DNA of 64,000 nt, from positions 62,001 to 126,000 of the forward strand of contig JAODTK010004154.1 in the NCBI GenBank assembly GCA_026419785.1, in the 5' to 3' direction. Of this stretch, positions 12,174-21,896 are shown piece after piece; positions within the stretch are counted from its first letter, which is position 1, and every line of letters begins with the position of its first letter. Source of the stretch: Sclerodactyla briareus (taxonomy: Eukaryota; Echinodermata; Holothuroidea; Dendrochirotida; Sclerodactylidae). The position numbers and the translations under genes are program-made. Under the pieces are notes generated by a model. It was not told where the DNA came from, did no database searches, and saw only the letters and a program-made list of their open reading frames with translations.

Positions 12174-12430
12174 TCAACCGGATCTTCTGATCTCAAGTTT
12201 TAGAGGTGTGACCTTACATGACTCTCGCTAAAGCGTCAATAACTTGTTATGAGTATCGTAGAAGGGGAGTATAATTGCCTTTTGGTTCGTCTCTGCGAGA
12301 CGAATCCAGTCGTCTCAAAAAGTCCACAAAGGTCAAACGGTCACATGAAGTCAAATGTGGTCATCGGATGCATTTCGCATAGACGAACAAAACTTATTAT
12401 GACATCCCCCTAATTGATTTCGTTCAACTC
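12173..12430 (+). repeat. dispersed repeat family A ('GACGAA' repeat), copy 1
   Basis: Begins with GTCAACCGGATCTTCTGATC and contains the perfect hairpin TTCGTCTC-TGC-GAGACGAA (12286-12304), followed by 'tccagtcgtctcaaaaagtccacaaaggtcaaa' and later 'catagacgaacaaaactt'. It is nearly identical to 12664-12930 over about 190 bp. Related copies lie at 14285, 42480-42990 (inverted) and 44930-45755 (inverted). Confidence 0.9.
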
Positions 12431-12663
12431 GAGCTAGAGAAGTTGGAAAGTGCTAGGGATTGGCTTAAATCACAAACTCTTAGTGCTTATCAGATATCAA
12501 AGTTTTAGTGGATAATAATTTGAACCGTCCATTCTTCTCTCAAAATGGTGCAATTTTTCCTAGAAAAGGTGTCTTTTTTGACCATTTTACCTTGGTGCCC
12601 AAGGTCAATAGTAGAGGTATAGGATAGAGGTCGACAAACCTATTCTAAAACATTAAATAGCAT

Positions 12664-12960
12664 GTCAACCGATCTTCTGATCTCAAGTCAGAGCCATTTT
12701 AGAGGTGTGACCTTACATGACTCTCGCTAAAGCGTCAATAACTTGTTATGAGTATCGTAGAAGGGGAGTATAATTGCCTTTTTGGTTCGTCTCTGAGAGA
12801 CGAATCCAGTCGTCTCAAAAAGTCCACAAAAGTCAAAGAGGTCAAATGAGGTCATCAAAGGTCCTTCGCATAGACGAACAGAACTTGCCATTACAACATC
12901 ACTCTAAAATGTTTCGTTCATGAATATCCCATGGAGAAGTTTTTTTGACCTTTCACGTTG
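12664..12960 (+). repeat. family A repeat, copy 2
   Basis: Repeats copy 1 at an offset of 491 bp. It carries a small insertion ('cagagccatt' type) after 'ctcaagt' and the same hairpin with a TGA loop (12786-12804). After the 'gtccttcgcatagacgaac' word it continues into 'aaatgtttcgttcatgaatatcccatgg', which matches, in reverse complement, the monomers at 42480-42870. Confidence 0.9.
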
Positions 12961-13067
12961 CGATATAAATACACCTCCTACTATAATTTATTATAAAATT
13001 ATCACAGTTTGACAAAACGGACACCAGTCAGAGCTGTTTAATGAAATTCACTTTTTTTCCTCTGTCG

Positions 13068-13335
13068 TTCCCAAATGACCTTGACCTCTCCCAAAAACAA
13101 TAGGGAAATCTGCTCAATTCTGGTAATCCATCAACCAAATAAGAGTACAGTCCGACTTTGCGTCTCCCACTTACCGTGTATAAGCACGCAACGCACGCAC
13201 GCACCCACACACACACACGCACACACACACACCACCATTCAACACCTCCCCCACACACATATATACATAATACAAAAGCGTGACCGTATAGAAGTTCATT
13301 TGCCTCCGGCAAGGAACAACAAGAGCCAGTAATTC
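13068..13335 (+). repeat. family A tail segment with (CA)n and GGCAAGGAA end
   Basis: Starts around 'ccttgacctctcccaaaaacaatagg', passes through 'gtacagtccgactttgcgtctcccacttaccgtgtata', a CACACA/CGCACG microsatellite (13183-13235), and ends near GCCTCCGGCAAGGAA. The same order appears in reverse complement at 42190-42380 and partly at 37740-38030, showing that this is a mobile unit and not a local accident. The ORFs on both strands here are CA-repeat artefacts. Confidence 0.8.
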
Positions 13336-14284
13336 CTTGATTTGCTACTTCTGAACAACTAGAAGAATGTTGTCACGCATGCTTTTTATAAGGGTATGAG
13401 AGTGGCAGGCGGGAATGGAGGGTCTGGGGTATCTAGGGTTTGTCTGAGAGTGGGAGAGTTTTCTGAGAACGTTAATGTGCAAATAATCTTTTCCCCAGGG
13501 TTAACGATTGTCAGGTGAAAACTGTTCAATTGTGTGTTTCTCCCCTCCAGATATATACCCCCATTCCACCAACACCCCTCCCCTCTTTTCGACCCCGCTC
13601 TTAGGCCTGGTTTCCGCTCAAATGTCATTGTAGCCAATGGTAAGCCTTCAAAAGTTTACAACCCCACTTGTGGAATGACCAGCGCCATTACCTCCCCCTA
13701 ATCCACGTAGTCAGTGTAAGGACCATAAGGCTGTCAAGTGTCTTGTTTTCATCCTCCAGAGATGAACTCCCCCATACCCCCGCTAGTGTCCCCTCAGTTT
13801 ATAAATATAGCTAATAGTTTTAAACAAAAAAAACCCTTCATATTAATAGTAAAGTTTTCCACAACCTAACTGTGCCATTACTGCATGTACTCCCAGATAG
13901 ATCAGCAAAATTAAATTCCCAATAGTTACCCCAATTAGTCTTCCACAGCATTCCCAGAGAGCTCCGTGTTCACAACAAACAGTTAGATCATTCCCGAGGA
14001 CCGCTCATTGTCAACACATCTCGCTTTCCAGCCATTGGTGACCTAGAAATATGGTGATATATATATAATGTTAGTTGTATCCAACATGAAATGCAACGTT
14101 CTGTATCAGTTTGACCGATCCTACAGCTACGGCACAACATTTGCCCACAACTACCAAGACGTTCACGATCGCGCTTGTTATAGTTAACCCATAGTGCCAA
14201 TAGCACAGGTCAATGGAGTGCTGGCGAATGGATTATTGTGCAAGGCAATTGGTTTGCCATACTGTTTTCAGGCGTAACTTGAGT
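13336..14284. other. no recognisable feature
   Basis: C-rich stretches near 13545-13600 and 13685-13790, with no gene or repeat that I recognise. Confidence 0.4.
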
Positions 14285-14590
14285 TACAGCTCCACACAAG
14301 AGTATCGTAATTGACTTTTTGATTCGTCTTAAAGAGGCGAATCCGTAATCCAAAAAAAATCGGACCCAAAAGTCAAGAGTCAAATGAGGTCAAGGTCATC
14401 AGATTTGTATTTCCCCTAGACCGACAAACATTTCCATTACGCCATACATCTGAAATGTATCGTTTGCGAGATATCGATGGAAGAAGATTGGTGCGGGTAC
14501 CCAGGTCTGCGCTCTTAACCTTGCCGGGCCTCGGATAGGTCCGAAACTTTGCTGACAAGAATATCATTAAAAAAGAAGACATCATACAGC
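14285..14590 (+). repeat. family A repeat, diverged copy
   Basis: Contains 'agtatcgtaattgactttttg', then the hairpin GATTCGTCTT-AAA-GAGGCGAATC (14321-14343), 'caaatgaggtcaaggtcatcag', 'ctagaccgacaaac' and 'aaatgtatcgtttgcgagatat'. The order matches 12241-12920. In the stem, two A-to-G changes convert A-T pairs to G-T pairs, so the fold is kept as RNA but not the sequence. Confidence 0.75.
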
Positions 14591-15089
14591 TATTTAGACT
14601 TAATTCCCTCGTTATATCAACAAAAAAATGCGAGTTTTACATCGCAGTTTCTCGAAAAAGGATGAGATTGGATTATGGAGATAAATTGGATAGGGACGTG
14701 GAAAGACTATATAGCAATATCTAGCAACGCATAAGTATGGGCAGACAGAATCAGATAGAAGGGAATGCTTTATATGTGATGAAAGTTTTGGAAGTTATAC
14801 CCTCTATGATTTCTTCACTAGCTCTCGTTTCAGTAGTTGTTTCTGAGTCATCCTTTGTGTTCTAATGACACGAGAATATATTACCAATGCATGGGAACCC
14901 CACAGTTCCTCTTCTGTGTCATATCTTCGAATTGGAAATACATTCGCATTCGTGAAAGCCTCGGTCGTCTCCGGAATAAATATTGAAGGTCCTATATTAC
15001 TGTGGAAAATTAGCTGCCAGTTGGCGACAGCCAAACATCGATCTTGCTACCAGCCTCATTCCGGGTAAATTATGCTATGCATAAACTAC
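14591..15089. other. no recognisable feature
   Basis: Short overlapping ORFs only. Nothing supported. Confidence 0.4.
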
Positions 15090-15094
15090 GAATA

Positions 15095-15175
15095 GGCCTC
15101 GTGTTAAAGTCAGATGGATAACCTGTGTACGATGTACCGGTAAGTCAGCGCTATCAACTGAGTCTTACGGAGGAA
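15095..15175 (-). repeat. degenerate tRNA-derived SINE head
   Basis: Read on the minus strand, a type 2 promoter-like head can be seen: GACTCAGTTGATAGCGCTGA (A-box-like) followed about 30 bp later by ACAGGTTATCCATCTGA (weak B-box-like). The same two blocks in the same order occur on the minus strand at 31936-32010, which supports a dispersed SINE family over chance. Confidence 0.5.
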
Positions 15176-16714
15176 ACGGGATGCCGCAGTATCGAGGAGA
15201 AAGATTAAGTTCTTGAAACGAACATATCGCTTACGTCCTATACGTGTCATGGACAGAACTTCCTTATTAAGCTAAGAGGCATTATCGTCCATGATCGTCT
15301 CAAATACCAGACGAACCAATGACGTCGTATTACAATACAATACATGACCGTCACAACAAAACATCGGTCCCGCGTACATCGGAACAAATATTAAGTGAAA
15401 TATCATGACATGCACATACACACGGTATATCGTCACTATGAGATCCGTTATATCAAGCAGTTCAATGTACAGTAATGTGGAATTGCAATTGGGCGTCATG
15501 TGAAGGAGTCGATATCAGGTAGGATGAGCGATACGGTATTGATGCATCCTAAGGAAGGATTCCAGAGATGCGGATGTGCGTGTGCGGTATGATGTGAAAA
15601 TCTAGTTTTGCGAGAGAGGTTGAATTTTAGAAAGCGTTGTGAGCTGTTTAAGAATTGTAATTAAACGGGACATGAAATACAGCAAAGCAGAGAAAAAGGA
15701 GGTTAATTGATTTATCCACGTTTTTTGTGTTGCGACATGGTGATGTTCGCCTACCCAGTGCTCGTTCCATTTTATTTGGATGATATTTGTCCGCTACGAA
15801 ACTTGTCTCATCTCTGCGAACCAATTGCAGATGATTAGGATACTTTGTATTCGCGTGATTCCGCTATTCGCGGAGGCAAGGTCGCAGGACCGTACGCAGG
15901 GGGGGGGGGGGGTCGTGGTTCGTCGAACCCACCCTGGCAATCGAAGAAACCTCCCCTTCTTGGAATTCGAACCCTCCCTGGAAAAATCGAACCCCGCGAA
16001 ACGGCGTGTGAAGGGGTCGTCGACATGGGAAGGAGTCAACCAAACAGCTAGTGTTAAGTGTCGATGGGAGATTTCCTCATATCATAAGAACGAATTCACT
16101 CTGACAAAACGCAGAAAGGTTACGGAAGTGCATACAAAATATTCTAGTTATATTATTGACTCTCATTCACTTGAGTTACCTACACAGTACGGACAGAACC
16201 GAACGGGATAGAGAAACGCTAGCCACTTACACTCTACCAAATGTGGAAATCCGTCGACGGCAGAACAACAAGATATCCGAGCATTCTTTCATGCCCACTG
16301 TCCAAGAGACCAGAGACCCACGAGCTGCGCTTCAGCGATGAGAACTTGTGACGAGACATTCTTTCTAACGTGACATTCTCCTGAAAAAAAAGGCGTGCAC
16401 ACCGCACGCCCTGTACCTCGTGTGAGTGTGAGAGAATTTTCAGTGTTATGAGAAGGCCGAGAACTACACGCGGTGTAGTAAGACTCAGGATCGACTCACT
16501 CACTGGCATGATGAACATTCAGTAGGAGCGTCGAGATTGGCTTGCCAAAAGTAGTGACAAAATTGCCTGGAATTGGCGAAAAAAGAATTGTTTTAAATGG
16601 TGTAATCGCTGAGTCACGATATGCCAGTGCTCTCCGTGTCCTGAGCTGGGCCAAATCCATGGTTACCAGGGGGTCCAATAATTTAAAAAAGAGGTCCTAT
16701 ACTCGCTCGTCCTT
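15176..16714. other. no recognisable gene; G14 run and a short tandem motif
   Basis: G14 at 15899-15912. On the minus strand, GGGTTCGA-type words recur two to three times between about 15915 and 16000 with 'ccaggg(a/t)ggg' before them, suggesting a small degenerate tandem repeat. The 143-codon plus-strand ORF (15780-16211) crosses the G-run and has no recognisable domain. Confidence 0.4.
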
Positions 16715-16858
16715 ATACTATATATTATATATATATATATTATATATATATATATATATATAATATATATATATATATAATATATATATATATAGATAAT
16801 ATATATATATATATATTAGATATATTATAGAATATACTATATATATATATATTATATA
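16715..16858. repeat. TA microsatellite
   Basis: Imperfect (TA)n with occasional AA, TT or G interruptions. It ends exactly where the long inverted repeat begins. Confidence 0.95.
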
Positions 16859-17125
16859 ACTCGAAGAGAAGACGGCTGAGATTTATAGGCCTAGAAACAA
16901 TGGGGGAGTGAGGCTAATTAGTGTTCGGCTGATTGACAGGGGATAATCCCTTTGGGGGATTATCCGGGAGAGGGCCAATGTGTGCCTCCGTGATTGAACA
17001 GGAGAGATCCTCAACAGGATGCTATTACTAATGAAGGCAATTCATTAAGTATATATATATATATTATTAGCCGCACCCCCATTGTTCCTAGGCTATAAAG
17101 TCTCAGCCGTATTCTCTTCGAGTTA
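16857..17125. repeat. long inverted repeat with ~63-bp arms
   Basis: The left arm (16857-16919) and the right arm (17064-17125) are reverse complements with only a few mismatches. The arms carry 'ctcgaagagaa(g/t)acggctgag' and 'aacaatgggggag/tg(a/c)ggctaat'. Between them lies a second perfect hairpin, GGATAATCCC...GGGATTATCC (about 16940-16964), and a short TA run. This could be a foldback element or the inverted pseudo-LTR region of a Penelope-like element. No transposase or reverse transcriptase is present. Confidence 0.85.
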
Positions 17126-17139
17126 TCATTCTGTGTCAC

Positions 17140-17185
17140 TGCACCTGACGAAGGACTAGAGTGTCGAAAGCTCTGAATCCAAAAA
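17140..17185 (+). ncRNA. motif resembling the hammerhead-ribozyme core (weak)
   Basis: CTGACGA at 17145-17151 and GAAA at 17166-17169 match the two conserved strands of the hammerhead core (CUGANGA and GAAA). The 14 bases between can form only a short GAC/GTC helix with a mismatched first pair. I could not draw convincing stems I and III. Hammerheads are known in the terminal repeats of Penelope-like elements, and the long inverted repeat just upstream makes that a reasonable idea, but the match may be chance or a decayed relic. Confidence 0.2.
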
Positions 17186-17299
17186 ATTTAGGCTCTTTTA
17201 CTCACATTTTTCCTAGCTCATCGCCTATTTCGCATCTCATCGGATCCAGCCTATTCATTTACGTAGCATTGTTGTTTTACACAGTTTTTGCCTCTTGTC

Positions 17300-17304
17300 T
17301 ATAT

Positions 17305-17345
<41 letters not shown>

Positions 17346-17486
17346 TATATATATAGATAGTATATATATATATATAATATATATATATATATTATATATA
17401 TATTATATATATATATATATATACGATATATATATATATAGATATATATATAGATATATATATATATATATATTATATATATTACT
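17300..17486. repeat. TA microsatellite
   Basis: Imperfect (TA)n with GATA interruptions. The 169-codon ORF running through it (17161-17670) is a string of Tyr-Ile caused by the repeat. Confidence 0.95.
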
Positions 17487-18678
17487 GGCTCTGATGACAG
17501 ATGAGAAAGTTCATACAGTGTTCATTCAACTCTGTATAGAATCGTTGACCGAGAAGACAAGACTTGATTCCACCACTAATGGAACAATTCTGTCAGTATT
17601 GCCTTACCCTATTCTCGCAGTTCCTGGTGGCGAATATCATTCATGTGGCTCAAAATTCATACCCCCATGATCATATGTAGGACAAGCACGTTTACTGCGA
17701 CTTCCACCAACTGTGTGAGCTAGTTGAATGGGTGCTGATATTCCATTTTAAGGTAAAACATTCCCCCCCAACAAAGATTGTTTTGACTAAAGAGGTTCTG
17801 TATATAGGAAGCACCTGACAGCTTGGTACGCCCTACAAATGAATCGGAACTCATAGCCTCTCAGGGCTAATCAGAAGAGCATTTGGCCAACGGGTTCTGT
17901 TTTCTTCATGAGAAACGGAAAGTGAATCGTCATTTGAAATATTCGTGCTGCTCGTATTGATGTGAAAATCCTCAGTACGTTGTGGTTTTTTGTGTTTATA
18001 TTTATATGAAGTCGCCGAGAAGTGGAATTGACGCAAAACGGATTGGCATTGGAGCGACGATGGTTAGACAAGGGTTTAAGACAGTACGTGGGATAAAATA
18101 ACCTTGCAATCTGTCATGAGCTACGTCCACCTGTCAGAGACAATCAGTTGGTGGATAAAATCTCTAAGGGAGGCAGTCGCATGGCTGGCTCGACTCAATC
18201 AGTCAGCGTTTATAGCCAGCGGAATGTCACGATTACCGGGCGGTGTGATTACATTACAAAGGTCCTGTCGGTTACACTGACGCGTTCGTCTTTGCACAGG
18301 ACAGGGAGTCAGAACAAATTCCGGAAAAAGAAAAAAATTTACACATTTTGTCAGCATAAATTCATTGCAATACCTCCCCCATAACCAAATTAACAATTGC
18401 ACAGGCAACTGCGATGGAAAAGGATATTTGATCACATTTTCAAGAGTGGTTGACGCTTCGAACAAGAACAAACATATGTGTAGTCGATTCCTTGCATTTT
18501 CTGCGAGGAATATGAGGCTAAGCTAGTATGGATGTCAAGGACTTCACGCAGTGCATTAATGAGGACTTGGCTGGAGGTCTTTCAGATACTCAATCCATTG
18601 AGCATACAAAAAGCGGGGAGTGATAAAGTGAAGCATCCGTCCGAACCCTCATAGACGTGACCGCGACGTTAAAACTGG
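17487..18678. other. no recognisable feature
   Basis: No gene, repeat copy or RNA fold recognised. Confidence 0.4.
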
Positions 18679-19378
18679 ATATGATGATTATGATGGTTGA
18701 TGATGATGTGATGATGATGGTGATGGTTGTGATGAGAAGTGATGGTGGTGATGATGTGATGAGGATGGTGATGGTGATGATGGTCTGAAGGGTGATGGTG
18801 GTGTGATGATGATGATGATGATGGTGATGTTCTGATGAGATGATGATGATGATGATGAAGGGGATGATGATGATGATGATGTGATGATGATGGTGATGGA
18901 TGATGATGGTGATGGTGGATGATGATGATGATGATGGTGATGGTGGTTTGATGCTTGACGGTGAGGATGGTGCTGATGATATGATGATGGTGATGGTGAT
19001 GATGATGATGATGATGTGATGAAGGTGATGGTGGTGATGTGATGATGATGATGATTTGAAGGTGATGTGGTGATGATTGATGATGATGAAGGTGATGATG
19101 ATGCATGATGATGTGGTGATGGGGGGGATTTTTTTGATTGATGATGATGATGATGTATGATATGATGAGATGAAGGTGATGATGATGATGATTTTTTGGA
19201 TGATGATTGAGATGGTGCTGGGATGGGTGAGGATGATGTGATTGATGATGATGATGCGGCTGATGAAGGTGATGAGGATGATTTAGAAGTTGTGATGGTG
19301 GTGATGATGAGATGAGATTGACTGATGATGAGATGAGAAGGTGATTGATGATGATGAGGGTGATGATTATGATGATGA

Positions 19379-19417
<39 letters not shown>

Positions 19418-19526
19418 GATGATGATGATGGTGATGGTGATGAGAGGAGGATGGTGAGATGACTGATGATGATGATGATGAAGGTGATGATTGATGATGA
19501 TGGATGATGATGATGAGGATGATGAA
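18679..19526. repeat. 850-bp GAT/TGA trinucleotide array
   Basis: Almost continuous GATGATGATGGTGATG with scattered indels. The minus-strand 287-codon ORF, the longest in the window, is a His/Ser/Ile low-complexity readout of this array in shifting frames and should not be called a gene. Confidence 0.97.
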
Positions 19527-19781
19527 TACCAACTGTAAACGAAGGAGAATTTCAAGATCTCACCTAAAATCTGAATATTGATTCTAAGAGGAAAGTAGCA
19601 GAATTTCAACAAACCCACACCCCAACCGTACGGATTGTGCTCGTCAAGCAGACCTGTGCTGGTCAAGTAACACGTCCCCTCTTTGGCCATTAACCCAATG
19701 CAAATAATACCTTGTGACCAGGGGCGGGCGCCCAGGGTTTTACGATAGGGGGAGATTTGGCTTGGCTGTCTGGACATGAGG

Positions 19782-19818
19782 GGAGGGGTCTAAAGGGAGG
19801 GGTGTCCCCTCCCGTTTG
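19782..19818. repeat. GGGGAGGGGTCTAAAGG-type hairpin, copy 1 inside the hAT element
   Basis: GGGAGGGG-TGT-CCCCTCCC forms an 8-bp stem and follows 'ggggaggggtctaaa'. The same sentence recurs at 20317-20349 with a longer stem, so the transposon contains an internal duplication or two insertions of one repeat. Confidence 0.8.
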
Positions 19819-20316
19819 CGATTTTTCGAGTCATGAGACTGCTGGATGCGAAATGGTGCCACATTGATACATTTGTAAATGTATCTACGTAAACGAGTTT
19901 TGACAAACATCCATAAATTTCTGGAAAAAATTAAAATGATGACAATTTTTCCAGGAAGGTCCTATTTAATCGAACACCTGACAAAATGGACCCCGATTTG
20001 AAAATGTACTACGTTCTGTTACAAGTAGGCAGGCTTACTTTGCCAAAACTTTTGTTATAATCGCAAATCGAGATATCTATGGCGTAATCGGGCAGGGTCG
20101 GAGTGATCACCATGCAACGTGGTCACAGGCCGGAAGGCGCTGCGAAAGTTGCAAGTTAACTTTGAGTACTTTCACCTTAATCTTGACAAACGGTGGCTCA
20201 TAAGGACCACCGTGTTCTCAAACAGTAAAATGGGGCGTTAGCGTAAGCGGTGCTTATTGGGGGGTGTAGAGATTGATTGTGTTGACGACGGATCCGGAAT
20301 GGGACTGATTATGGGG

Positions 20317-20349
20317 GAGGGGTCTAAGGGGAGGGGGACCCCCTCCCCA
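20317..20349. repeat. GGGGAGGGGTCTAAGG-type hairpin, copy 2 inside the hAT element
   Basis: GGGGAGGGGG-A-CCCCCTCCCC forms a 10-bp perfect stem with a one-base spacer, preceded by 'gggggaggggtctaag' and followed by 'tctggaaaaattttgaa'. Confidence 0.8.
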
Positions 20350-21504
20350 TCTGGAAAAATTTTGAATAGTGAACGTTCCTCAGATGCAATCTGGTGCAAA
20401 TTTAGAAAATTGGGCAGTTCAGAATTTACTCGACCCCGCCCACAACGTAAGCGGGCCCTTTTCATTTGGAACGGTGCCGGAAAAATATGCCCGAATCCTA
20501 AACCCAATGCAGATTTATTGCAGCTCGGGGGTATGGAAGACAGACATCGTTACACACTGCGGAGGCGAAAGCGGCAAAAACATTGACCCTCATGGGGCAA
20601 TGATACAATTTTCAGCCATTTAGTACAAATTTCAGACAATCTCTAACTTTGCACTTTTGCCACTCGCATGATTCCCGCTAAAAACCGGACTGTTCCTTGT
20701 TAAGTTCTGAGAAATTCTTTCTTGATTGTTCAGTAAAGGGCTCGAAATAAATAATCTCTGGAATATAGGACCAAATAGGAAACGAAACACTGTCAAAGAT
20801 CTGACAAACTCATGAAAAATAGAATGCAAACGATAAACGTAACGCCTTCATTTCCCCGTTTGCCGAAATGCCGACAGACTGGTCTCTCGTCAATTACAAC
20901 GACGGGCGAAGGGCCGTCACATTATCTAATTTTTGCGGACGTGCATTATCTTGCGACGCTGAATGGGGCAATTAGATGAAGAGCCATAAATCGAAATATC
21001 CGATAATAAAGTCTGGCTTCCGTTGTGTTTCTTTCATTCCACTTTCATCCCCTGAATTGCCTCGTCACTCCCTTTACTTCCTTTCCTTTCCATCCCTATT
21101 CTTCTTTTTCTCTCTCCTCTTTTCCTTCTCTATTCCCTCTCTCCTCTTTCTCTTCTTTCTTCCTCTTTCGCCTTCTGCCGCCAGGACCGAAATTGCCGAC
21201 GGCATGAAATTGATGGAGGGGGTGGACACCCCCGCTCGGTATACGTAAACATACGTTACGTTCGAACGCTATATTACAGACAACAGTTTGAGTATCGGTT
21301 TGAGTCTGAATGAGAACGAATAGAAAATAACCCATTGGAAAGGTATTTTTTTTTTTTGCACTATCAATCCCACCCCCCGACGAAAACGTGGGCATTAAAC
21401 CATCATTCTGTCGATTTATTTTTTCGGCCCCACACCCATCGGGGGGGGGCCTCTCCCTCCCTAGCCCCCCCTACCCCCCCTGTGGCGCCGCCCCTGCTTG
21501 TGCC

Positions 21505-21862
21505 TATAACCCTAACATCCCGTAATGGTAGGGGTTTATATCTGCTTACGCTGGTATGAGCACTTACAATACCCTTTGGATGTTATAAGTAATATTCAAA
21601 AGTTTGGTTTACTCAAGGATTGGGACACAATATTGTCAAACGTTTAATGACTGTCAATGTCCAAAAACGAACCTTTTAATATGGAGTGGGGGCCAGTCCC
21701 GTTTTACATTTTTTTACTCCTCTCACTTTGACGCTTGCTGAAAATCAATCATCAATGAGACAACGAGTAGGGATTTACCATACGGAGTAAAACTACGGAA
21801 CATGGAAACAAGGCTCAATTTTGATGGTCTTCGAAAGACCCCGAACTTAATTTTAATCGATG
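21505..21862. other. no recognisable feature
   Basis: Flank of the hAT element. Nothing else seen. Confidence 0.4.
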
Positions 21863-21896
21863 TTTTTTTTTTTTTTTTTTTTTTGGGGGGGGGGGG
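21863..21896. repeat. T22-G12 double homopolymer
   Basis: T-run 21863-21884 joined directly to G-run 21885-21896. The same T-run-then-G-run layout recurs at about 61180-61207. Assembly length here is uncertain by nature. Confidence 0.95.

Larger units (their letters stand above)
19719..21496. mobile_element. non-autonomous hAT-type DNA transposon, 1.78 kb
   Basis: The left end reads CAGGGGCGGGCGCCCAGGG (19719-19737). The right end, on the opposite strand from 21496, reads CAGGGGCGGCGCCACAGGG. These are matching terminal inverted repeats of the CAGGGGCGG type seen in hAT elements. The flanks are CTTGTGAC (19711-19718) and CTTGTGCC (21497-21504), an 8-bp target duplication with one mismatch, the length expected for hAT. 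Inside there is no transposase; the ORFs are short. Internal features are two related GC hairpins (about 19782-19818 and 20317-20349), a hairpin at about 21217-21233, a pyrimidine tract (21063-21182) and G/C runs near the right end. It would need a transposase from elsewhere to move. Confidence 0.88.

Noticed and set aside
17161-17670. 169-codon plus-strand ORF
   Set aside because: Its middle is Tyr-Ile from a TA microsatellite, its first codon is not ATG (GTG), and its ends share no known domain.
18669-19532. 287-codon minus-strand ORF
   Set aside because: It is the GAT array read as His/Ser/Ile; it has no complexity beyond the repeat.
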